Assembly: GCF_000275845.1 (NCBI RefSeq)
Contig: NW_006766901.1
Span: 260,698 to 324,697 of the forward strand
DNA length: 64,000 nucleotides
Direction: 5' to 3'
Source of the DNA: Dichomitus squalens LYAD-421 SS1
Taxonomy: Eukaryota > Basidiomycota > Agaricomycetes > Polyporales > Polyporaceae
Of this stretch, positions 35,021-46,226 are shown piece by piece. The first letter of the stretch is position 1. The number at the start of each line of letters is the position of its first letter. Below the pieces are notes generated by a model that had not been told where the DNA came from, made no database searches, and saw only the letters and a list, made by a program, of their open reading frames with translations. The position numbers and the translations under genes are program-made.

Positions 35021-37435
35021 ATGGCGGGTCTCCTGAACGACACGTTCAACTCCACGCCAGTGCTTGTCATCCTCGTTCTCGTGATTGTGTGGCGGCTCTC
35101 CGCAGCCTTTCGCCGCAAGTCTGTGCTCGAGTCCCTGCCTGTGCCAGTTAGTACTCGGCCGAGCGTCGCTTTGGACGGCGTTCACATTCACTAACGCCCT
35201 TCCATTTCCATGCATAGTCTGGGGCAGAGTTCGTCTGGGGCCATGAGAAGCAGGTGTTTATGAACGAACCAGGCCAAGCATACAGAAAATGGAAGAGCGA
35301 GCTTGGCTTGACCTATCGCATCAAGGCTGCGTTCGGGGTGCGTTTTCTCATGCTCTCGTAATGTTGGCGGTGTTGGCTCAAGGCTCAAGCAGGCACCCGA
35401 CATTGTAAGAACGCCATACTGGATGGGTGCTCCCAATCATCTCACTTTGCCCACAGCTCGTGTTGAGCGATCCGGTTTCAATTGCCTATATCCTACAGAA
35501 GAAGATATACGACTATCGTAAGTGGTCCGCGGCAATTGCGCTATATATCATCTTGAATTGCAATGTAGATCACAGCAGGGTTGTGCGCCCCCGTGTAGCT
35601 CGCCTTCTAGGAAAGGGCCTTGGCTGGGTGGAGGGCGAGGCTGAGCACAAGCGGATGCGCCGGCTAGTCAGCCCGTCTCTGTCGTGCGTCCTCATTAGTT
35701 ACCGCAGCCACGAGTGGCAAATGACTTTCACTCCTAGACCTGAGAATGTGAAGTCCATGTCGAGCGACGTGAGAGTTGCCGCACTGGAGGTCGTCGACCA
35801 ATTCGTCAGCCATGTGCAGTCCGGAGCGGAGAAGCCTGTCAATATCCTCGACTGGACGTCGAAGGCAACGTATGTATGAGTCTGCGTCGGCAATCACGTA
35901 TGCTAACGTTCAACTACCAGACTCAACGTTATAGGACGCGTTGTAAGCATCGGCTTGAGTCTTGTAGTCAACGTCTTTACTTAGCATTCTTTCAGGCGTT
36001 TCTGCATGACTTCCAAGCGGGGAATAGTCCTGAAGCCAAGCAGATCTTAGGCGGGAGACGTCGCAGTGTTTCTCGTGCCGCTAAATACGCTGGATTTTTG
36101 GTGCGATCTCATTCGCAGTTGGTTTCTCCTGTGGCGATCCCACTGAACATCGCAATGCCGATACGCACAGACCTTGATGCTGCTCCGCCGTTTCCCCATC
36201 TTGAACGATCTGCCTATCGCTGCCATTCAGTCCCAAGGCCTGGCAAAAGTCGCCATCCAGGTAAACCTATATGTCGCCTAATAGAGCATCGTCCTCGACC
36301 TCACTATCCGCAGACGGGCGTAGCACGCGAGCTGATTCGGCGCAATCAAGACATCGTCAAAAACGGAGATACTAAGGCCTCGAAAGATCTTCTGAGCAGA
36401 CTTCGTTGAGTATATTTATCCTTGACGCCTCAATAAGACTTGACATTCGTTTACAGTGGTTGCACATGCTGCGGGAGACATCTCTGAGGAAGAGTTGTAT
36501 GAGCAGGTACGGGCTGTTGCACATGCATCAAGTCCTCACGGTACTGATGAAGCGTATAGATATCCACATTCATGTACGATCTTCGCGTCTGCTTAAGCGG
36601 CGTTGACTGACAGTTCCTCAGCGTATCTGGTCACGAGACAACCACACAGACATTGGGTTTTACTATCTACGAACTCTCTCGGCATCCTGAGATACAAGCA
36701 AAGTTACGTGAGGAGCTGGCAGCGGTTAAGGGTGAACCAACCTATGACGACTTCCAGGCGCGTCTGCCTTACCTCGAAGCCGTCTTGCGAGAGACGTGAG
36801 TTTGCCTGTAAACCTCCCATCAATAAGACTACTCAACTAGTGTCATTAGACTGCGACTGTACCCCGGCCTTCCGTACATCGAACGCGTTGCGACTGTGCC
36901 CGACAGCATCCCTCTGGGAGAACCTGTCAAGCTCTCCAATGGCGAGGTCGTAAGCCAAATTCCCGTCCTTCCTGGCCAGGTTCGCTCCACTTCGATGCTT
37001 ATAGTATTGCACGACTGACGAGTCGAAACTAGGTGGTCGTCATCCCATGCATCGCGATTCATCGTATGGACTCCGTGTGGGAGGATCCCGATGTCTTCCG
37101 ACCTGAGCGCTGGCTGAAGGACCTTCCTGCAAGCGAGAAGCTCTGCTCCGGGTGGGCGAACACCCTCGCCTTCAGCGACGGCCCCCGCAATTGCGTTGGT
37201 TATCGGCTTGGTGCGTGGTATTCCTCCTACGCGCCCAATCGCACGGCTGAGTTCTCTTGTTCCCGCAACAGCCATCTTCCAGTACAAGGTCATCCTGACC
37301 TACCTCTTGGAGAGGCTCAAGTTCGGAGACGCCGGTATGGACATCACGTTGAAGATCGCTTCCAGTCTCCAAGCGTGGGTCAAGGACCGACCGGAGCTCG
37401 GAGGCTGCCTCCCAGTAAACGTTGATCTATTGTAG
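35021..37435 (+). CDS. Cytochrome P450 (second in the cluster)
   Basis: A strongly fragmented gene (more than ten exons) that stays open when spliced. The membrane anchor is in MAGLLNDTFNSTPVLVILVL. Then come SGAEFVWGHEKQVF, a 12-nt microexon (35393-35404, residues APDI), LVLSDPVSIAYILQKKIYDY, GLGWVEGEAEHKRMRRLVSP, the I-helix FLSVSGHETTTQTLGF (ETT instead of the more usual DTT), LPYLEAVLRET then LRLYPGLP (ExxR), PERW (FRPERWLKDLP) and the heme-ligand loop FSDGPRNCVGYRLA, which fits FxxGxRxCxG. It ends GGCLPVNVDLL, stop at 37433-37435. It should be an ER monooxygenase. It is 0.9 kb from the UbiA gene on the same strand and 0.9 kb from the aldo/keto reductase, which suggests a shared pathway. 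Substrate unknown. Confidence 0.87.
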
Positions 37436-38317
37436 GTTTGATATATCCTGCGAAGGGCGATGTGTATAGAATGCTATGTATCCTCAGACTGTATAGCGAT
37501 GTCTCCCCCTACACCAGCGCAAGTATTCCCATGCCTGCGTGATTATCAGGTGGAGCTGCACATCATATATCGGTAGAGCTGCTCCAAGCGTTTGCTTGTA
37601 TTTGACTACACGACCAAGAGCCCTGAGTGTCGTATGTATGATCGTCTTGAGGCATCATCCGGGAAGTGGTGTGATACTGGCACAGGCCAAGCAGTGTGTC
37701 GGAAACGACCGGTATTTTGCTGGCGGTATGGCAACACCGAAGGACGGAGCTGAGACCCTGGACACTCCTGCAGATTACTCGCGCGCCCCTCATCGATCCA
37801 GGCGCTGGACGCATGCGTGACTTGCTTCCCTCCCTCCAAGACATGATCTGTCATTTGTTCATGCGGACATGCAGACGTGGCGCTGATGCGGCGAAGATGT
37901 CGCAGGCGCATCATGGAGTCTCCGTCCCGATGCATACATATGTATGTATCTGCATGCTGCGCCCAAGATCGGATTCCCAGGAATCGCGCGCATCTGTCAT
38001 CCCAGCATCACGAATGCGTATCATGTGCTCTAGACAACAACGCCGCCGGAAGCATGTCTTGTTCTGACAGCAACAACTTCGCAGCTTCGGGTTCTTCTAT
38101 TCTTCGATCGCGAGAAATCCTACACATCGTATTGGTACAATCCGTGCCGCCGATTTAGCCCCTGTAGTCAGAGAAGCAGAGTGACTTGATCCACTCCACC
38201 TCGAGTACTACTCACGCCTTATAGGGCTGATTTTGAAGTCTACTGATAAAGGTCGCTTCTGGAGTCCACTCAACTTACTTCGCAAGACTTTCCGTCATCC
38301 TCCCAGCTCCATCCTCC
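37436..38317. other. Intergenic, promoter side of the AKR gene
   Basis: No gene seen. Around 38252-38268 the sequence GTCGCTTCTGGAGTCCA resembles one terminal repeat of the TIR elements at 10456 and 27738 with a base change; no second end was found nearby. Confidence 0.35.
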
Positions 38318-39773
38318 ATGGCAGAGTACCGTCAACTCGGCAAGTCTGGCCTTCGGGTCTCTGTCCCCATCGTTAGTGCCCCTAGCTCAGCTGCGCAATG
38401 CATGTACTCATATGTCGCCCTTTACGCAGTACGGTGGCATGTCCATCGGAAACACGCAATGGAGTGTATGTTGTTCTCCAAGCCGTGCGCGGGACTTCGC
38501 TGATTACCTCTCATCGCGCACACGTAGCCATGGGTCCTCCCTGAAGAAGAGGTGAGCACGTCTACATCGCGCCTTAGCCCTGGCTAACACGCTCGATCGT
38601 GACACTACTAGGCTCTCACCGTTCTAAAGGCTGCGTGGGATCAGGGGATCAATACCTTCGACACTGCCAATCTCTACTCGAATGGTGATTCAGAGAGGGT
38701 TCTCAGTAAGTTCATCAACAAGGTACGTTCCCGCCGACACAGTTATGCACATTGGAAGCAGCACTGACCGCCGACCCATCTACATTGTATTCCGTGCGGG
38801 CTGAACAGTACAGCATTCCGCGCGAGAACGTCGTTATCCTCACCAAGGTGTTCTTCCTCGTTCACAAGGATGACCCTACCTCCGTCACCGTCCTTCGGCC
38901 AGATCTGAATGGTACCCGTGACTATGTCAACCAGGGTGGGCTCTCGCGCGCCGCGCTCTTCAATCAGGTCGAGGCGTCGCTCAAGCGTCTCGGCACGTCC
39001 TACATCGACATACTTCAGGTGCACACGTTCGATCCGACTACGCCCATTGAGGAGACGATGAAGGCTCTTCACGACCTCGTTGAAAGTGGAAAGGTGCGAT
39101 ACATCGGCGCATGCAACTTGCGTGCCTGGCAGTTTGCCGAGATGAATCGCGTTGCGGACGTGAACCACTGGACGAGGTTCTCGAGCATCCAGATCGAGTA
39201 CTCGCTCTTGTACCGTCCTGAGGTGGGGTTTTCTCCGTAGATCCTGGTCTGCGAACTTCTCGTTGACGTAAGGCATGCTTTCAGGAATTGGAGATGATTG
39301 CGTACGCCAACTACCGTGGCATTGGCGTTATTGGCTACTCCCCGCTCCTTGATGGTCACCTTGCGCGCCCGCTCGATACTGTTACTCCTCGCTCGAAGAG
39401 CGTCTCTGGGACGTTCTTCGAAAAACCCCGGCGTGACTCCGACAAGAAGATCATCCAGCGCGTTGAGGAGCTCGCGAAGAAGAAGCAATGGACGATGAGT
39501 CAAGTCGCACTGTCTTGGGTGGCGTCAAAGATCACTGCACCCATTGTCGGTGCCAACTCGGTGCGTTGTCTCCTTGTAGCATCTTGCGAAAAACTGTCTC
39601 ACTCTTCGCCTGCCATAGCCCGAGCGTGTTGCTGAGAGCGTCATCACTGGCAAGGTTCTCTCTGATGATGAACTCAAGTACCTCGAGGAGCCGTAAGTGC
39701 ATGACCTCCGTTGCATATGTCGCTTCGCTGACGACAACCACGCAGCTATGAAATCCAGGGACCAAGGTTCTAA
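38318..39773 (+). CDS. Aldo/keto reductase
   Basis: About seven exons. It starts MAEYRQLGKSGLRVSVPI, the typical N terminus of fungal AKRs of the versiconal-reductase / aryl-alcohol-dehydrogenase-like group. The catalytic tetrad is visible: Asp and Tyr in NTFDTANLYSNG, Lys in VVILTKVFF, His in IDILQVHTFDP. Further family marks are SLKRLGTSYIDI, GKVRYIGACNLRAWQF, IQIEYSLLYRPE, GVIGYSPLLDGHLARP, and the NADPH-binding C-terminal part with TAPIVGANS and PERVAESV. It ends YEIQGPRF, stop at 39771-39773. It should reduce an aldehyde or ketone with NADPH in the cytosol. Lying directly behind the P450 on the same strand, it is a plausible tailoring reductase of the cluster. Confidence 0.9.
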
Positions 39774-40761
39774 GTCACGCATGTGCGTGTGGAGTACTTC
39801 CGGGAACATTGTTGTCCGTTATCGCATGAAGCCCTCGGTCTGTTGATGCTGCGTGTTGTAGTAGTATTGTCCTGAACGTGTATGCCATTGTGGGCGATAG
39901 TGCATCGTGTAGCGCCTGTGCAGAGTGATAAGAATCTTTGCAACCTCGAAAAGGAGTAGCACGCGTGTACCGCCCTGTATTGTAGCGTGAGGGTCGATCA
40001 GCGGGGCGGACTGCGATGCAGATGGTGGCGTTCATCGGAGTTTTTGACTGATACCCTGGGTCCATTGACATCACGAACACAAAGTAGTAGGTTGCACCTA
40101 GATCACGAGGTAGGCTGAGGTTCTGTGGTATTAGCAGGTTCACGACAATGCCCAGTATCATCTGCAAATAGCTCAAGGCTTCGGTTTCTCTCAAGTCCTT
40201 GCTGGACATGACACGCCATGTAACGCTAGATGGCCTCGTGGGCACTTTTGAACCGCAGAGTTACGCGTTCGAACGTTTTCCCTATTATGCTGGTCTCGCG
40301 CATATTGTATCCAAGACAGCCAGTGGAAGACGGTAACGAGTTGCCAATCGCTCACCACCTGATGCGATCGGCTATCCATCTGGGCATGCCCGTCTGGATC
40401 TCAGTTGTCCCGCCGGCCCCAATGGGACCTTCGTGAGTCAATGGCTCTGACTTTTCGTCCGCTGATCCAATGTAGACATCGAACGGGTTTTGTACCCCGA
40501 TGGGCTCGATATCTCAGCAATGCATCTTCCCAAAAAACAGGAGGAAGGTGGTCGGGCAATGATGTTGCCGTGTGCCTCAAAGTGATACGTATCTATGTAG
40601 AATAGTTATCCATTGATCAACTGTCTCGGAAACCTTCCCGGCACCGCACTTCCACTTGCCCTCTCCTAGAGCAGCGATGCCATGCGTATGCAAGCCCTTA
40701 TAAGGATCCGATGTGCTAAGGATGTGATCCACCCCATCGCCACCCTCCCGCGGACGACAGC
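39774..40761. other. Intergenic, no supported gene
   Basis: Flanks of the AKR and DUF6534-like genes. Short frames on both strands without motifs. Confidence 0.4.
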
Positions 40762-42747
40762 ATGGCCGACGCAGCTAGTTTCGAGAACCCTGTGATCCTC
40801 AACCTGATGAGCTCCTATGGGCCCATCCTCATCGGGGCGATCTTCCAGTGCGTTCTGTATGGGATGGCCGTTCTCCAGTTGTGAGTCCTCCTTTCGCGCA
40901 GGTTCTTCCCGCAGTCTGATAGAGCTCCGCTCCAGGTTCTTGTATTTCAACAAGTGAGTCGATTGCGAGTACTAAGAAGACACGTACCTGATTGGGAATG
41001 TCCTAGCTACGAGAGGGATTCCATATGGATGAAGCTTTATGTGCGTAGCTTCACGATGTAGTGGCGCCTTCTAACAGCTCGTGTATGTCGTATAGGTCCT
41101 CTTCATATGGTACGTACCAACCTACCCTATCGGGATTCGGTCCTAGTGACACTATGCACAAACCAGGGCGATCGAGACAGCAAGCACCATATCGGTTCTG
41201 GCAGCTAGTGAGAGCGTTTGTCTTCATCTCTTGATTCGTCTCTGACAGATCCTCAAAGTATGGCCGGTTATGATTCTTCACTGGGGATCTCTACACCAGT
41301 TGTCGCTGACGCAGCTGTACGTCTCATCCCTACTAAGTCTCTGAGGTCTAGTTAATCATCCAACTCTAGGCCCATTCTGGTACGCACATTCGCTGCAACC
41401 CACAATTGCCTTTTGACCGTAGTTGATTGTACTTTGTACAGCATCGGGTCTGGATGACTGTGAGTTTATCGTCAACGTTCTCTAACTGGTATTCAGATAG
41501 ATACTCACGACTACGTTAGGGTTTGTCGACCTTCCTTGTGCATATGTTCTTTATCTACCGTATTTACATGGGTGAGTCCGAGCGTTGCACCAACACGGTT
41601 TCATCTCACACTGTAGGGCATCAGTTAGTGGGCGGAGCTGGTACCCGCTGGTTCTGGTGTGTCTTTCAATCTCCCCCGTCGTTGTCTGCGGCTCACATGA
41701 ACATGCAGATTCCGTTCACGTTGTATCAAATGGGTTCGTATTACCTCTCAGGACTTTCTCTTGGGTTTCGCTGATGCAGTGTATGCGTTCCCTAGTTGAG
41801 ACTTGGGGTAAGTACTTCTTTGTCGAGCATAACTCCCTCGACTCATCCCTCTGTTCGCCAGTCTACGTAATCACGGCGTACGCGTTCAGCTCCTTCCCAC
41901 CCCTCCTACATAGAAGCTAAATCTGTACTAGTCTGCGTAACCCCGACCTGGCGACACTCTCCGGAAGATTCCTGACGGTGAGTTCGCCGAAAATCTTCCT
42001 TGTATGGTGACTTGATGCACTTGCAGAATCTCGGAACCAGTGGTCGCTCAATCATTGCATTTGTCGACATCGCCATTGTAGCCATGATGATCTACTCCCT
42101 GCTTCGCGAGGGCTACCCGCGCTTCCAGAGGTCGGTCTTCTGCTTCGTTTTGCTTCGCTATACATTGACTGGCATTGGACATCTTGCAGCTCCCGAAGGA
42201 TGATCTTCAGGTTGATCGTTCTTACCATCAATACTGGCCTCTGGACGGCCGTCTTTGCTATCATCGACCTTGGCCTGGTGCGTCTCTGTCAACATGGCCT
42301 TCACTCATGTTAGCTGCTCATTCACCCGTTCGACGAGCGCAGATTGTACCCTACCCGAACCAACTGTACTATTGTGCCGTCGACTTCCCCCTCACCTCTC
42401 TGTACTTGAACTCCTTGCTGGCCAACCTCAATGCCCGCGACTACATCCGCAGCGCAGCTGGTGACGTTGAGCACAATAGCTATCCCATGGGTGACTCCAC
42501 CTTCCGCGCAACCACTCGCGGGATCACGAGCACGAATCAGGTTCGTGCCATTCGGTCATTACGATTGCAGGAACATGGTCCTCAATCCTTGACAGAGCCA
42601 CGGTATTCATATTCAGACGAGCACCGACACTACCATCTACGGTGACACCGTCCTCGGTAGCAAGGTAGGATCCTGCAGTCTAGCAATAACTCGAGTGTTC
42701 TACGTGTATACTAAGAGTTCCGACTTGTCCAGGTTGCTAAGATGTAA
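40762..42747 (+). CDS. DUF6534-like multi-spanning membrane protein
   Basis: Starts MADAASFENPVILNLMSSYG; the first helix region PILIGAIFQCVLYGMAVLQF leads into LYFNNYERDSIWMKLYV. This is the usual beginning (polar N terminus, 'GPxLIGxxFxxxLYG') of the large DUF6534 family of seven-helix proteins in Agaricomycetes. Later exons give SIIAFVDIAIVAMMIYSLL and FPLTSLYLNSLLANLNARDY, the last helix and its typical LLANLNxRxY end, followed by a polar tail (TTIYGDTVLGSKVAKM, stop at 42745-42747). Many small exons with 50-60-nt introns make exact borders in the middle uncertain. The function of the family is unknown; the topology suggests a receptor-like or channel-like membrane protein. It may be the edge of the cluster or unrelated. 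Confidence 0.7.
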
Positions 42748-45700
42748 TGGGGGCCCCGACGCGCTTCAGTGTAGCTACCAATCATCGTGTACTTCGGAGG
42801 CGATAGGATGTCGTACGATACAGGGGTACTTCCGCTTTAAGTTATTATGATGTAACATTATTGTCCTATGAGTGCGCAAGGCTCATGTCGCTGAGGTCGT
42901 GCCTCCTTACAGCGACGTGTGCACACATTGTTAGTTCCTGGCACCTCAACAGGTACCTGAATGTATGGCTGCGTCTTCTAGCCTTGGTGATTGGAAAGAT
43001 GATTGAGCATGCTGGGGCTGAAGCTCGGATAATAAGTACATCGTAAATCAAGCTGGGAGGATCGACATCAGCGTGCCAGGCGTGACTGATGCGCGTCTCG
43101 CGATTTAGCTTGGTGTGCAAATCAAAAGAGACACTTTCGGACGGATCATTTCATAGCTCTGCTAAATGTATACGCGAATGCGCGAGTGGGAAGCCCATGT
43201 AGCGACCGAACTCTGCCCACAAATGGACTGCGCACGAAGGATGATAAGAGTTCATCGGTTCCGGATTATAGAGATAGCATGTACCTTGATCGCCAACGAG
43301 ATATTGGTGAAGAGGACCTTCTTTGAGAATTTGACTGTGATCGCTGATGTATGATAGCCTGGTTATGCCAGCGTATGGCGGCGAACCTGTGGCCAGGGCA
43401 GGTCCGAGGGGTCTACGCCCGACCGCAGACGAACAGAACCACCGTGAAATGGATTGCTGAGATCCGCCGCCAGGTCCTGTATTGCACGAGAGATCTCTGG
43501 ACAGGATGACAGACAGATGCAGTGGCGATTATGATTATACGCACTTCCCATCCTCCCACCGCCTGCATGTCGCGGAAGACAAAAAAGGGTACGACCGCTG
43601 CAGACGCCGCCGCGTTCATTGCGCTTCCGCCAGTCGAGTTCCGTCCGGAACGAACCTTCGCTGCTGCTGGGTCTTCTGTCCGACGTTCCGGTTCTTCTAG
43701 CCTGGACAGTGGACACTAGCACCGAGTCGTTCCCCGGCGCCGACCTGCACGGATGTTCAAGCTGAGGGTGCTGCATACTTGTTGGTTCATGTGGATATAG
43801 TCAGTTCGTACAGGCCCTGCGTGAGGGAGACTACGACGTAGAAGTCTCCGTCAAGATCCAGAATGAGAAGAGCAGCGGAGGCAGGACGCGGTCCTACGGT
43901 CCCCCCGTCAGCGGCATCTCGAGTGTACGGTGGGACGGGCGGTGCCCAGCCTTCTGTGGCGGCGGACCGTGCACACGTCGGCGTGCTCGGGTGCCAGAGA
44001 TTCGTGGCGCAAAGCCAATCTCGGAGGCTATCATACACAGAAGACATGAGGCCGCGAGCAGCAGCGCTGACGCAGACACCCCGCTGGCGACGATCGTCGG
44101 ACGGCTGGAGACGGCGGCGGGCGCGCGCGTTCATGGACGCGAACTCGAGCTCGCGGAACTGCAGCTGCACTGCAGCTGCAGGCAGGTCGCGAGGCGCGAG
44201 GTGGGGATGCGGGAGGAACCGCGTCGGGCGCGTGCCGGGTGTTCCGGCACCCCGTAAGCGGCGGCGTTGTGGCGTCCATCACCGACGAACGTGGTTCGGC
44301 TTCTCGAACCACCCATCGCTGACTCCCGCGTCCGTCAAGCTTTCCTCTAGAAAGACCCCGCGCCGGGAAATGAGAATATAGAACAATGGAACAGATGTGG
44401 AACGTCTCAGAATTTAATATCCTGCTCCGAGGCGGAATGGAGGGACATATGCGCCCCGGCGCCAGCTAACGGCAATACGCCAGGCGGGTGCGGAGCCCAG
44501 TAGCCACTCCGTAGCAGTGCGTCTAGTAGCCGCTATCACTATAGCCATCCTCGGCCACAGCCCTGCGGCGCGCATGGGATGCGGACCCTGAGCGCGAACG
44601 AGTCCCCCCAATCGAGTTCGTCCGGGCCTCACGTAAATAATTGGCTCTGAAATGCAGCCGCGGAGGCTCCGAGGCGAAGCGCAACGGCATGCACTCCCAA
44701 GCCACACGGCTCCTGAGGCCTGGTGTCTTAGCTGCCAGTGTCGACACACGCACCCTTGGCTCGGAAGGTGCGTTGTGGGGATGGAGTTGACCCGCCATCT
44801 GACAGAGCGCAAGACTTACGGCAGAGGACCGCGGCCGAGGGCGCGCTCACGGGCAGTCTGCCCGCGGAGGTCGCCCCACCTTCTCTCTGCGAGCGCCGCC
44901 ACTAAGCAGCGGGCGGCGAGCAGGTGGACAAATTGATCGAGCACAATATGGGCGTCGGCGGTGTGGCCTGGCGTCCACCCCGGCCCAGCGGTCCTCGGCA
45001 TAGTGCGTCCCACTCCTCTAACGGACTGCCAAGCCATTGCCGCCCACGTCGACAGGGACTCAAGCACGTATGCGCGGACGATGTGAACCAACCTACCATC
45101 GGATAGACATACCGAGTGGAGGGGGGCCTCCCAAAACGGAAAGCGGCCGAACGAACGAATTGCCAGTAATGCGGCCGAGCAGCGCCCGCCGTCCCTCTCC
45201 CCTCCGACTCGCCAAGTATCATATGCTTACGCCTATGCCTATGCCTGCAGCAACAGCACGCGCACACAGGGTCCACTGACGACACACACCCACGGCGCGC
45301 GACCGGTGGCCAGGGGGTGCGAGATTCGAGAACGGCGGGAAGCGTTCGATCAGAGCCTGTCAGACAGGACGCGTCGACCGGCTCCAGTACGCCCCGTCTC
45401 GCTTTCGCTTGTGCATTTCATTTGACAAGGGCGCAGCGACGGCTTCCATCCCTAGCTATAGGCCAGCTGTTCGGCTGGCAGGCTTTCTGCATGCACACGG
45501 GCGGGGCAAAGAAGCAATCCGGCTAGGGGGGGGGTCGTTTGCAAGAAGTGGTGACTGACATTCAGGATATCGTGAGCTAGAACGCAGACAGACAAGCGCA
45601 GACAGAGAGACACGAAGGCGAAGGCGAAGACAAGAATGAGACGCTCCACGAGCTGTAGCATACGGTAGTAGAGATCTGCGTTACCGGCGCGGGCATGTAT

Positions 45701-46226
45701 GAGATACGGATAGCTTAGCTGGGCGCATGAAATACTCTTCTGAGATTGACAAGATAAGCATAGACTAGGACTAGACAGGAGGAGGGGAGGAGGAGGGAGA
45801 ACAGCGACGACGGCGGCGGGATTCGCACGATTGAACCAAGAAAGCGACGAGCGATACAGTCTGCAGCAGCGAACGGAGAGGGAGATGGGACATCGGACAC
45901 GGACGTGAAACGGAAGCCGAAAGCGTTCGTTCGCGAGCCCACAATCCCACTCTCCCGCAGGTCCCCAGTACCGCACCCGACGACCACAGCCTCTGCGACA
46001 GAGGGCGCTCTGGGCGGGGTGCAGCAGGACGCGGGCCAGGCGACGGACGAGCGAGGGGGCCAGGAGCGACGATGGCGGTAAGCGATACACGACGAGGGCT
46101 CTACGGCGCGGGATGGGGGTGCAGCACGGCGCACGCACGCGCGGTCAAAAAATACACGATAAATACAGCGAAGAGCTCGAGGGCTGTCCGAGGGCAGATT
46201 TCATTCCGTTCGCACGCCGCGGCACA
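42748..46226. other. Unassigned region with coding-like fragments
   Basis: 3.5 kb without a gene I can assemble. Around 43805-43870 (+) the phrase FVQALREGDYDVEVSVKIQN is convincingly protein-like, and 43540-43719 (+) reads MSRKTKKGTTAADAAAFIAL followed by a Ser/Arg-rich stretch. These could be exons of one gene, but I found no consistent start, introns and stop. From 43860 to 45300 the DNA is GC-rich and open in several frames at once. 45590-45800 is a purine-rich tract next to the 3' end of the GATA gene. Confidence 0.35.

Noticed and set aside
45452..46138. 228-codon minus-strand frame downstream of the GATA gene
   Set aside because: Composition is Arg/Leu/Ser-rich, it overlaps a purine-rich tract and other frames, and it fits a 3' UTR better than a gene.
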